From CALXXL01 sp034926605 (GTDB lineage: Bacteria; Verrucomicrobiota; Lentisphaeria; Victivallales; Victivallaceae), in contig JAYFQV010000013.1 of the NCBI GenBank assembly GCA_034926605.1, positions 124,001 through 188,000 on the forward strand: 64,000 bases of DNA. The letters are read 5' to 3'. The notes under the pieces were generated by a model that saw only the letters and a list, made by a program, of their open reading frames with translations, did not search any database and was not told the DNA's origin. Below, piece by piece: positions 28,622 through 36,900 of this stretch. A program made the translations under genes and the position numbers. Positions within the stretch are counted from its first letter, which is position 1. Each line of letters opens with the position of its first letter.

Positions 28622-30370
28622 TTAATTTACACCAGGTTTGCCATTTTTGCAACCTCTTCGGCTGCCCGGACGCGTCTTTTTCAGCATATCAATCTGCCCG
28701 CGCCGCTCTTTCAGGCCGCGATTCACTTCTATCGGCGTGCCGTCCGGCGCCTTGCCGGTGTAATACATAGCCGCCCCCATCGTCATCGGAAGCGGAATGA
28801 AGTCCTGAACCTGCTGCGGACTCCAGTTGTTTTTATTCAGAAAGTCGTCAACCACCTTCATTTCCTTGTCGCCGCAACCGGGAAAATTGGAGATGAACAG
28901 CGGAATCACATACTGCTTCTTTCCGCACTTCGCGCTCTCTTCGTAAAAACGCTTCATGACCTCGAAAAAGTCCTCGGCCGAACTCTTGCGCATCAGCTCC
29001 AGCACCCGCGGGTGCAGATGCTCCGGGGCCAGTTTCATATGCCCGGACACATGGTACCTGATCAGTTCGCTAAACAACTCCTGCTGATGCAGAGTAAGGT
29101 CCAGCCTGATGCCGGAATTTATGTACAGATGCTTAACCTTCGGCATGTTGCGTATCTCGCGCAGCAGTTTCACCAGCGCCAGTCCGTCGCAGTGGAAATT
29201 CGGGCATATCTTGGGAAAAAGACAGCTGACCCGACGGCATTTCGCGCATTTTTCGGTGTCCGCAATCTCGCTCATGTACAAATTTCCGGCGGCGCCGCCG
29301 ATGTCGGTGATGGTGCCGCGGAAATCCTTGCGTTCGGCGATCGCTTCCACCGAATGCCTGATCGACTCCGGCGAGCGGCTGGTCACATAGCGCCCCTGGT
29401 GGGACACCAGCCCGCAGAACGCGCAGCCGCCGGGACAACCGCGAATCGCCGGGATCGAGTGTTTGATCGTCTCGAACGCCGGAATCCTTTTCCTGTAGCT
29501 CGGGTGCGGCGACCCGGAATACGGCAGATCGTGCACCTCGTCCAAATCCTTGCAGCTCATCGCCTCCGGCGGCGGCTCGATCACCAGCAGCCGGTCTCCG
29601 TAGCGCTGGAACAATCCGTGGTTGCCGAACGGGCTCATCGCAGATTCCACCAGTTTGGTGGCGGTCATGAGCGCATCCTTATCCTTCTGCGTATCCTCCC
29701 ACGAGGGAAGTTCGAGGTATTTATCACCGGGATTGAAACTCTGGGCGGCATTTTTGCCGAGAAAAATCGAGGTTCCCCGGATATTTTCTAGCGTTTTGCC
29801 ATCCTTCAGACGGCCGAAGATCTCGGTTACCGACTTCTCCCCCTGCCCGAACGACAGGATGTCGGCCTTGGTATCCACCAGCATGCTGGGGCGCAGCTTG
29901 TCCTGCCAGTAGTCGTAGTGGGCCACCCGGCGCAGACTCGCCTCCAGCCCGCCGACCATCACCGGCAACCCGGAAAACGACTGCTTGACCAGCTGGGTGT
30001 AAACCACCAGAGCATGAGGCGGACGCAGGCCGGTACGGCCTTCCTCGCTGTATACGTCCTCGCGGCGCAGACGGCGGCCGGCGGTATAGATGTTCACCAT
30101 CGAGTCCATGTTGCCGGAGGACACCCCGGCTCCGATGCGGGGCCGCCCCATCGCCTTCATGCAGTTCGGGTTCTTCCAGTCCGGCTGGGCGATGATGCCC
30201 ACCCGATACCCCTGCGCCAGCAGCATGCGGCCAATCAGGGACGTGCCGTAGGACGGGTGATCGACATAGCAGTCTCCGGTGACCAGCAGTATGTCGAGCT
30301 CGTCCCACCCGAACGCCTCCATCTCGGCGCGGGTCATTGGCATATAGGGAATATTTCTGGTGTTTGTCAT
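28622..30370 (-). CDS. ygiQ: YgiQ family radical SAM protein
   Basis: A 582-aa protein starting MTNTRNIPYMPMTRAEMEAFGWDELD in parts, a typical YgiQ N-terminus. It has the GDCYVDHPSYG line and the radical SAM cluster IRGCPGGCAFCGL (CX3CX2C), then SHQGRYVTSRSPESI and the CRRVSCLFPKICPNF region characteristic of YgiQ. Catalytic role unknown in the family. Start ATG 30370 is chosen over GTG 30385 because TATATT, a -10 box, lies only six bases upstream, so the mRNA is probably leaderless. Divergent from cysS. Confidence 0.92.
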   Translation of the reverse strand: MTNTRNIPYMPMTRAEMEAFGWDELDILLVTGDCYVDHPSYGTSLIGRMLLAQGYRVGIIAQPDWKNPNCMKAMGRPRIGAGVSSGNMDSMVNIYTAGRRLRREDVYSEEGRTGLRPPHALVVYTQLVKQSFSGLPVMVGGLEASLRRVAHYDYWQDKLRPSMLVDTKADILSFGQGEKSVTEIFGRLKDGKTLENIRGTSIFLGKNAAQSFNPGDKYLELPSWEDTQKDKDALMTATKLVESAMSPFGNHGLFQRYGDRLLVIEPPPEAMSCKDLDEVHDLPYSGSPHPSYRKRIPAFETIKHSIPAIRGCPGGCAFCGLVSHQGRYVTSRSPESIRHSVEAIAERKDFRGTITDIGGAAGNLYMSEIADTEKCAKCRRVSCLFPKICPNFHCDGLALVKLLREIRNMPKVKHLYINSGIRLDLTLHQQELFSELIRYHVSGHMKLAPEHLHPRVLELMRKSSAEDFFEVMKRFYEESAKCGKKQYVIPLFISNFPGCGDKEMKVVDDFLNKNNWSPQQVQDFIPLPMTMGAAMYYTGKAPDGTPIEVNRGLKERRGQIDMLKKTRPGSRRGCKNGKPGVN

Positions 30371-30376
30371 GATATT

Positions 30377-30405
30377 AATATACACCGTATCGACGGTTTA
30401 TTCAA
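30377..30405 (-). promoter_or_regulatory. ygiQ promoter, leaderless geometry
   Basis: Read leftward, TTGAAT, a 17-bp spacer and TATATT end six bases before the ATG, so transcription should begin at or next to the start codon. No ribosome binding site is present. Confidence 0.6.
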
Positions 30406-30525
30406 TGCGGAAAAACATGGCGGCGGCCCGGTCCGGTTAACATTCCCGCCCTTCCCGGCGCAAAGTGATGAAAAATACTCCCGCCGTCTTTACGTGGATA
30501 TAGCGGCCAATTTCGCCGTTTCGAT

Positions 30526-30554
30526 TTGACGGCGGTGACTTCGCGTAGTATATT
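30526..30554 (+). promoter_or_regulatory. cysS promoter, nearly leaderless
   Basis: TTGACG (30526-30531), 17-bp spacer and TATATT (30549-30554), with the cysS ATG only nine bases further. The expected transcript has almost no 5' leader and no ribosome binding site. Confidence 0.65.
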
Positions 30555-30563
30555 GTTGCTATT

Positions 30564-31970
30564 ATGAACAACAGACTTACTCTATTCAATACCATGAGCC
30601 GCCGGCCGGAAGAGTTTATTCCGGTTCAGGCGGGTTCGGCCGGAATGTACACCTGCGGGCCAACCGTATACAATTTCGCCCATATCGGCAATTTCCGCGC
30701 CTATACTTTCGAAGACCTGCTGCACCGGGTGCTGGCCTGGTTCGGCTACGACGTGACCCAGGTGATGAACCTGACCGACGTGGACGATAAAACCATCCGC
30801 GACTCCCGCAAAGCCGGGCTCCCGCTGAAGGAGTTCACCCGCAAATATATCCAGGCGTTCTTCGAAGACCTCAAAACCCTGAACATCACGCCGTCCGCGG
30901 TCTATCCGGCCGCCACCGACCATATCCCGGAAATGATCGCGCTGATTCAGACCCTGATGGACAAGGGATTCGCCTATCAGGCAGAGGACAAATCGATTTA
31001 CTTCTCCATCGACAAATTCCCGGAATACGGCAAGCTGGCTCATATCGACCGCGAAAACCAGATCTCCGGCGTGCGCATCAAGAATGACGAATACGCCAAG
31101 GACTCCGTTGCCGACTTTGCGCTGTGGAAGGCCTGGGACGCCGCCGACGGCGACGTCCGCTGGGAAAGCCCGTGGGGCCCCGGCCGCCCCGGCTGGCATG
31201 TCGAATGCTCCGCGATGAGCATGAAATACCTCGGCAAGACCTTCGACATCCATACCGGCGGAGTGGACAACATGTTCCCCCACCACGAGGACGAAATCGC
31301 CCAAAGCGAGTCCGCCAACGGCTGCCGGTACGTCAATTACTGGCTCCACTGCGCCCATCTGATGGTGAACGGCGAGAAAATGAGCAAGTCGGCCGGCAAT
31401 TTCTTCACCCTGCGCGACCTGCTCGCCAAGGGGTACTCCGGCCGCGCGATCCGCTGGGTGCTGCTCTCCTGCCACTACCGCAAGAAGCTGAATTTCACTT
31501 TCGAAGCCTTGGCGCAGGCCGAAGACACCTTGAAAAAATTCGCCGAATTCTTCCAGCGCATGCGCGAACTTCCGGAAACCGCCGCCGAAAGCGGGCTTGA
31601 TCCGGCAAAATACGAAGACGAATTCACCGCCGCGCTCGGCGACGATTTGAACGTCTCCGCCGCGCTGGCGGTGCTGTTCAACCTCCAGCGCGACGCGAAC
31701 AAGGCCGCCGACTCGGGCGCCCTTCCGCAAAGTGACGGCAACGCCATACTGGATCTGTATCGTAAATTCGACCGCGTCCTCGGCTGCCTTGCCGTGGACG
31801 AAAAGAATGAAGAAGCCGTTCCGGCCGAGGTGGTCGACTTGGCCGAACAACGGATCGCGGCGCGCAAAAACAAGGATTGGGCCGCGTCCGACCGGCTGCG
31901 CGACGAAATAAAAACATTCGGTTATACCGTTGAGGACATTCCCGGCGGATGGTACCGGCTTAAAAAGTAA
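30564..31970 (+). CDS. cysS: cysteinyl-tRNA synthetase
   Basis: A 468-aa class I synthetase of normal length. The zinc-ligand CGPTVYN (Cys31), the HIGN signature (HIGNFRAY, residues 40-43), GWHVECSAM with a second zinc Cys, FPHHEDEIAQSE and KMSKSAGN are all present. It charges tRNA-Cys using ATP in the cytoplasm. It starts immediately after its promoter and is followed by the hexosaminidase gene 27 bp later. Confidence 0.97.
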   Translation: MNNRLTLFNTMSRRPEEFIPVQAGSAGMYTCGPTVYNFAHIGNFRAYTFEDLLHRVLAWFGYDVTQVMNLTDVDDKTIRDSRKAGLPLKEFTRKYIQAFFEDLKTLNITPSAVYPAATDHIPEMIALIQTLMDKGFAYQAEDKSIYFSIDKFPEYGKLAHIDRENQISGVRIKNDEYAKDSVADFALWKAWDAADGDVRWESPWGPGRPGWHVECSAMSMKYLGKTFDIHTGGVDNMFPHHEDEIAQSESANGCRYVNYWLHCAHLMVNGEKMSKSAGNFFTLRDLLAKGYSGRAIRWVLLSCHYRKKLNFTFEALAQAEDTLKKFAEFFQRMRELPETAAESGLDPAKYEDEFTAALGDDLNVSAALAVLFNLQRDANKAADSGALPQSDGNAILDLYRKFDRVLGCLAVDEKNEEAVPAEVVDLAEQRIAARKNKDWAASDRLRDEIKTFGYTVEDIPGGWYRLKK

Positions 31971-31996
31971 ATTCTCGAACAGGAAAGGTTTCTCCC

Positions 31997-34654
31997 ATGC
32001 GCAGGATTCTGACCATCTTGGCAACGGCCGCCGCCTTTGCCGCCGCCGCCAATGAACTGTCGCTAACGCCGGCAGGAGGATTGAAGATTCATTCCGAACT
32101 TTGCGACCTGTCGCTCGGGTCGCGGATCATCGCCGTCGATCCTTCGTGGACTACGCGCTATTTTATGAGCATGATCCACTCCACCGCCTCAAAACCGGCC
32201 GGTTCCAGCGTTGAAATGGTTCAGAACTCCCCCGGCAAATTCGAGCTGATAAAGTACTCGGCCGAGGCCGCGGACGACCACAATCAAATCAAAATCGAGC
32301 TGTCCGCCCGCATGACCGAAGACCTGCCGGCCGAGCTTGAATATACCATTCTCTGCATTCCCGAATATCTGCTGACCGGAGCCAAATACGAGTTTTACGG
32401 CTCCGACGACGACCAGCAGCGCATCTCCGACACAATAGGCGACCCGCATTCCGAAATCTACACCTACGGCCACGACCTGCGCCGGGCGGTATTCCACAGC
32501 GATCTCGGCCATCTCGTGATCGAAGTCGAAAACGGCCCCGGTTTCAACATCACCGACCGCCGCGGCAATACGTTCATGGACAACAAATGCTTCTGGGTCG
32601 GATTTTCCAAGCGCTTCGACGGAACCAAACCGATAGACTCCGTCATAACCGTCACCTTCAACCCGCCCAAGCGTCTGAAGCTGGCGGTGCCGCTCCCGGC
32701 GGTGGAAGCGCCCAAGACCAGGCTGATACCTGAAGACGAGCTGGTTCGCGGCATCTCCCCCGCCCAGCTGCCGCTGCTGCCCACACCGTACAAAGGCTCC
32801 CTTACCGGCGGTACCTACGCGCCAGCCGGCAATACCGAACTTGAATGCGCAATAAGCGACGAACGCCTTCCGCGCGCCATCAAGCGCATCTTCGGAGATG
32901 CTTCGCTGGGCCGGATATCCATCAAACAGAACGCCAACCTCGGAGAAGAGGCATATACCCTTGACGTCAACGCCGGCGGCATTGCCATCACCGCCGGTTC
33001 CGCACGAGGCGCATTCTATGGGTTGCAGACTCTGCGCCGCCTGTTCAAGGACGGAGCGTTCCTCTGCGCCTCCATCGAAGACCACCCCGACCTCGCATTC
33101 CGCGGCATCCACCTTTGCATGGACGCCGCCTCGAACACCTATCCAGAGCTGGTCGAAAAAGTCTTCGCCCCGATGAAGATAAACGCAATCGTCGGCGAGG
33201 TCGAATATGTGAAGTGGAAAGCCACCGAGCATCTCGGCATCCATCAGCCCCGCGGCATGACTCCGGAACAACTGGCGGATTTCGTCAAACTCTGCGACGA
33301 CAATTTCATCGAGTTCGTTCCGCTGCTCCAGACTCTCGGTCACAGTGAATGGCTGTTCAAGAACGGCAAAAACCTCGACATGTGCGAAGACCCGAGCCAC
33401 CCCTACGCCTACAACGTTTCCAACCCCAAGGTTTATCCGCTGATGAACGAAATTCTTGACGAGCTTTTCTCCATCAAGAATTTCCGCTATCTGCACATCG
33501 GCCACGACGAAGTGACGCTGGAAGGCACCTTCCCCAGCCGTCCGGAAAACATCCGGCGCGGCATGCGCAACATTGTGTTCGAAGACGTGATGTTCTATTA
33601 CGAGTACGCCAAAAACCGCAACTGCCGGATCATGATGTGGCACGACATGTTCATGACCCCGCAGGAATCGCGCACCGCTTTCGGCGGCCCTCCGAACAAT
33701 CTCGCCGAACTGCGCCAGCAGTTCCCGCGCGACATCATATTCTGCCTGTGGCGCTACGACGGCGACACCCACCCCGAGATCAAGATACTGCACGATGACG
33801 GCTATCAGGTGATCGGCTGCGCATGGTATGACATCGGCAATCCCGAAAGTCACGCCCAGGCCATTCTGGCCGCCGGCGAACTCGGGGCGCTGGTCACTAC
33901 CTGGGCCGGCTACTTCGACAGTGACAAGCTCCTCACCGTCAACTTCAACCAGGTCGAACCATACGTCCGCGGCGCCTGCTGGTTCTGGCGGGCCATCCCG
34001 GCCGCCAATCAGTACAACTTTCACCGGATACTGTGCGACCTGCTCGCCGCTCCGCGCGATCCGGTGCCGCCGCAATCCGGCTTCGAGGTCGATATCTCCG
34101 ACGTGGCCAACCTGTCGCTCGACAACCGTGCGGCGCCGTTCATGAAACGGCCTTCACGCGGTCTCGACGAACTGCCGAAAAGCGACTACTACGGCGCGGT
34201 GCGGTTTGAAATACCGCAGCGCAACGACAAAAACGCCGCAATCGCTTTCCGGTCGCGGCTGAACCCGCAATTCCCGGCCGAAGAGGTCACCGTTCCGGTG
34301 GACAACGCCAAGGCAAACCGTGTGTTCGTTCTTAGCACCACCATCGGCACCGCGAAGATCGGGTCGAGACTCGGCACCGTCACCCTGCACTATGCCGACG
34401 GCACCGACTACGAATATCCGATACTCTATGGATGCGACGCCGCCCCCACCAACGGCGAGTACAACGCCAAGCTGAACAACATCAACGTGCGCACCTGGAG
34501 ATGGAACCGCATGGAACAGCGGATATGGTATGCCGACATCGTGAATCCTCAACCGGACAAAGAGATAGCTTCGATAGGACTTAAGGGGTCCGACGACGGC
34601 CAGCCCTATTATGTTCTTGGCCTGTCGCTGGAGTCTCAGCTGAAATCCAAATAG
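31997..34654 (+). CDS. exported GH20 beta-N-acetylhexosaminidase
   Basis: An 885-aa protein with a signal peptide (MRRILTILATAAAFAAAANE). A beta-rich N-terminal region of about 250 residues precedes a GH20b-like domain (YTLDVNAGGIAITAGSARGAFYGLQTLRRLF in parts) and the catalytic GH20 TIM barrel: AFRGIHLCMDAAS, then LHIGHDEVTLEG with the Asp-Glu catalytic pair, and MMWHDMF. Most GH20 enzymes have HIGGDE; here the Gly is His. It removes terminal GlcNAc/GalNAc, for example from mucin glycans. A C-terminal domain of about 170 residues follows. It overlaps the convergent radical SAM gene by 19 bp. Confidence 0.88.
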   Translation: MRRILTILATAAAFAAAANELSLTPAGGLKIHSELCDLSLGSRIIAVDPSWTTRYFMSMIHSTASKPAGSSVEMVQNSPGKFELIKYSAEAADDHNQIKIELSARMTEDLPAELEYTILCIPEYLLTGAKYEFYGSDDDQQRISDTIGDPHSEIYTYGHDLRRAVFHSDLGHLVIEVENGPGFNITDRRGNTFMDNKCFWVGFSKRFDGTKPIDSVITVTFNPPKRLKLAVPLPAVEAPKTRLIPEDELVRGISPAQLPLLPTPYKGSLTGGTYAPAGNTELECAISDERLPRAIKRIFGDASLGRISIKQNANLGEEAYTLDVNAGGIAITAGSARGAFYGLQTLRRLFKDGAFLCASIEDHPDLAFRGIHLCMDAASNTYPELVEKVFAPMKINAIVGEVEYVKWKATEHLGIHQPRGMTPEQLADFVKLCDDNFIEFVPLLQTLGHSEWLFKNGKNLDMCEDPSHPYAYNVSNPKVYPLMNEILDELFSIKNFRYLHIGHDEVTLEGTFPSRPENIRRGMRNIVFEDVMFYYEYAKNRNCRIMMWHDMFMTPQESRTAFGGPPNNLAELRQQFPRDIIFCLWRYDGDTHPEIKILHDDGYQVIGCAWYDIGNPESHAQAILAAGELGALVTTWAGYFDSDKLLTVNFNQVEPYVRGACWFWRAIPAANQYNFHRILCDLLAAPRDPVPPQSGFEVDISDVANLSLDNRAAPFMKRPSRGLDELPKSDYYGAVRFEIPQRNDKNAAIAFRSRLNPQFPAEEVTVPVDNAKANRVFVLSTTIGTAKIGSRLGTVTLHYADGTDYEYPILYGCDAAPTNGEYNAKLNNINVRTWRWNRMEQRIWYADIVNPQPDKEIASIGLKGSDDGQPYYVLGLSLESQLKSK

Positions 34655-35763
34655 GAGGCGGCCTTCATGGCATTGACGCCGACAAGTCCGATGTCGGCAA
34701 GGCTGCGCAGGGTGTTTTCGCGCCGGGTTTTGAGAATGCGTGAAACATAGACCGGCCCCAGGCCGGGCACCCTGAGCAGCGCCTCCCGGTCGGCCGACTT
34801 GAGCCGCAAAGGAAAAAACGCCGGATGGGCCTGCGCCCAGCGTTCTTTGGGATCGAACTTCAAATCGAGCTGACCGTCCGACTCGAATACCAGCTCAGAC
34901 GGTGCGAAATTGTATTTGCGCAGCAGAAAATCCACCTGATAGAGCCGGTGTTCCCGCGTCAGACGGTCGCGTCCGTCCGACAGATCGAACCGGTGCTGTT
35001 CACCGGGAATCGCCGGATCGCCCAACCCCTGCTGATAGGCCGAAAAATAGATGCGGTTCATCTTCAGGCGGTTGTACAGACCGTCCATATAACGGACGAT
35101 CTCGGCGTCGGTTTCGTCTGACGCCCCCACGATGAACTGCGTGGTGGTCTTGACGCGGCGCCGCCCTTCGCCGGCGGCGGCCCGGGAGGTCATGAATTTC
35201 AGCGGACGCACTATATCGCGTTCGAAGTCCTTTGCTTCGGACAACTTTTCGAAATGGCTCTTCCCCGGTACCTCGATGTTCAGAGATACCGACGAGGCGT
35301 AACGCATGGCTTCAAGAATGGCGGCCTCCGAAGCGCCGGGAATGATCTTCAGGTGTACTTCCCCCCGGAAATGCTCGCGCCGGCGCAGCATCTCCGCCGC
35401 CGCTATCAGCGGTTCCATCGCCCGGTCCGGAGTGTCTGGCACGCCGGATGAGAGAAAAATACCGTAAAGTCCCATCCGTCGATGATAGTCCAGAAAAGTT
35501 CCAACCACCTCCTCCGGCGTCACCCGGCAACGGGCGGCGTTGCCGCGGCTGCGCAGCGGACAATAGCGACAGTCGTTGCCGCAGGCATTGGTCATCAGGG
35601 TCTTGAACATGATCCCGAAGCCGCCGGAGGTCATGGGTACCGGATATAACCACTTGCTGCCGTCGACCGAACGCCTGCGGCGGTCGCGGCCGGTGCCGCA
35701 TGCGCACGCCAGATCGTATTGCGAGTCGGCCGACAGCAAATCCAGTTTTTCACGCACATTCAT
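34636..35763 (-). CDS. DNA-repair-linked radical SAM protein with HhH
   Basis: A 375-aa protein. The N-terminus (KLDLLSADSQYDLACACGTG) and the cluster NACGNDCRYCPLRSRG (CX3CX2C) mark the radical SAM family usually annotated putative DNA modification/repair, often linked to a uracil-DNA-glycosylase-like protein. The C-terminal LLRVPGLGPVYVSRIL is a helix-hairpin-helix DNA-binding motif. It is 12 bp downstream of lexA in the same direction, so SOS co-regulation is likely. Reaction unknown. Confidence 0.85.
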   Translation of the reverse strand: MNVREKLDLLSADSQYDLACACGTGRDRRRRSVDGSKWLYPVPMTSGGFGIMFKTLMTNACGNDCRYCPLRSRGNAARCRVTPEEVVGTFLDYHRRMGLYGIFLSSGVPDTPDRAMEPLIAAAEMLRRREHFRGEVHLKIIPGASEAAILEAMRYASSVSLNIEVPGKSHFEKLSEAKDFERDIVRPLKFMTSRAAAGEGRRRVKTTTQFIVGASDETDAEIVRYMDGLYNRLKMNRIYFSAYQQGLGDPAIPGEQHRFDLSDGRDRLTREHRLYQVDFLLRKYNFAPSELVFESDGQLDLKFDPKERWAQAHPAFFPLRLKSADREALLRVPGLGPVYVSRILKTRRENTLRSLADIGLVGVNAMKAASYLDFS

Positions 35764-35775
35764 TTGCGCGCCGGA

Positions 35776-36399
35776 TCAGTACTCCCGCTGCAACGCCACC
35801 ACTTTGCCTTGGATCGCGACTTCCTCCTGCCGGTAAACCTGCGTGGTATAATCGGGATTGGCGGGTCGCAATTCCACCCGGCCCTGCGAAAGCGGGAAGA
35901 AACTTTTGACGGTTGTTTCGTTGTTCACCAGCGCCACCACGATGTCGCCGGAGTGGATATTGGAGGTGATGCGGACCACCACGATGTCGCCGTCCAAAAC
36001 GCCGACGTCGCGCATGCTTTCGCCTTGAACCTTCAGCGCGAAAAGACGGTCTCCCGGGAAGCGGGCCACCAGTTCCGGGGCCACATAGATTTCCCCTTCC
36101 TTGTACTCCGGCGAATCCGACGGCATCCCGGCGTTGATCCGCCCCAGCAGCGGTACCGGAACCAGGAATGAGAGGTGCGGCGAGGCATGGCGTCCGCTGC
36201 GCAACGCGATGCTGCGCGCCTTTGAGCTGCGGGTCAGCTGATTCTTCCGCTGCAGCGCTTTCAAATGTGCGAACACGGTGGAAGTTTTGATGCCGAAGCG
36301 CTCCCCGATCTCGTATACCGTCGGGGCCATCCCCTCGCGAATGGAAAACTCTTCGATGAACTCCAGAATTTTCCTCTGCTTTTCAGTAAGTTCTCTCAT
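35776..36399 (-). CDS. lexA: LexA SOS repressor
   Basis: A 207-aa LexA. The winged-helix N-terminus (TEKQRKILEFIEEFS, APTVYEIGERFGIKTSTVFAHLKAL in parts) binds SOS boxes. Autocleavage features are intact: the Ala90-Gly91 bond in GRINAGMP, Ser128 in QGESMRD and Lys165 in TTVKSFF. RecA filaments trigger cleavage. AAGGAG precedes the ATG. It is followed by the repair-linked radical SAM gene. I see no clear palindromic SOS box directly upstream; GAACTTGAAC occurs at the 36,430 junction. Confidence 0.95.
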   Translation of the reverse strand: MRELTEKQRKILEFIEEFSIREGMAPTVYEIGERFGIKTSTVFAHLKALQRKNQLTRSSKARSIALRSGRHASPHLSFLVPVPLLGRINAGMPSDSPEYKEGEIYVAPELVARFPGDRLFALKVQGESMRDVGVLDGDIVVVRITSNIHSGDIVVALVNNETTVKSFFPLSQGRVELRPANPDYTTQVYRQEEVAIQGKVVALQREY

Positions 36400-36435
36400 G
36401 ACAAGCTCCTTTTGGATTTGGGTTCAAGTTCCGGA

Positions 36436-36900
36436 TCAGACTGCCGGCCGGAAATCGACCACGATCACTCTGCCTTGGGCGTCACATACCACCGACACCA
36501 AAAACAGAACCTCACTTTTTACTTCCGTTATTTTCCCCGATTCGTCCTTCCCTTCATCCACCAGCACCAGTTTATAGACCAGCTTGTTTATATAAGGTGA
36601 AAGTTCCAGCGTGGTGACCAGTTGCCTGCTCCGGAGCTTGCCGCTTTTCGCGAACCCGTCGTGCAGCATGTCAAACGGCGCTTTGAAATCGTCCTCCGGC
36701 GTGAAGCCGCCCTCGAAAAGCGGGCGCGCCGCGGCGAAATCGCCGGCGAATATGGCGTCTATCAGTTTCTCCCCGGCGGCGTTGCGTACATCGGCGGTGG
36801 CCGACTCGACGGTATTGAGTTTCACCGTGCGAGTCTCGGTGGTGGTACAGCCGACGGCCGCCATCAGCGCCGCCGAAATCATCAATATCGCAATTCTCAC
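36436..36900 (-). CDS. 154-aa lipoprotein
   Basis: A lipoprotein precursor (MRIAILMISAALMAAVGCTTTE, lipobox AVGC). The mature domain (LIDAIFAGDFAAARPLFEGGF, YINKLVYKLVLVDEG, VLFLVSVVCDAQGRVIVVDF) resembles small NTF2/DUF3887-like alpha-beta folds. Family not certain. It overlaps the large exported gene by four bases (ATGA type) and precedes lexA by 36 bp. Confidence 0.7.
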   Translation of the reverse strand: MRIAILMISAALMAAVGCTTTETRTVKLNTVESATADVRNAAGEKLIDAIFAGDFAAARPLFEGGFTPEDDFKAPFDMLHDGFAKSGKLRSRQLVTTLELSPYINKLVYKLVLVDEGKDESGKITEVKSEVLFLVSVVCDAQGRVIVVDFRPAV

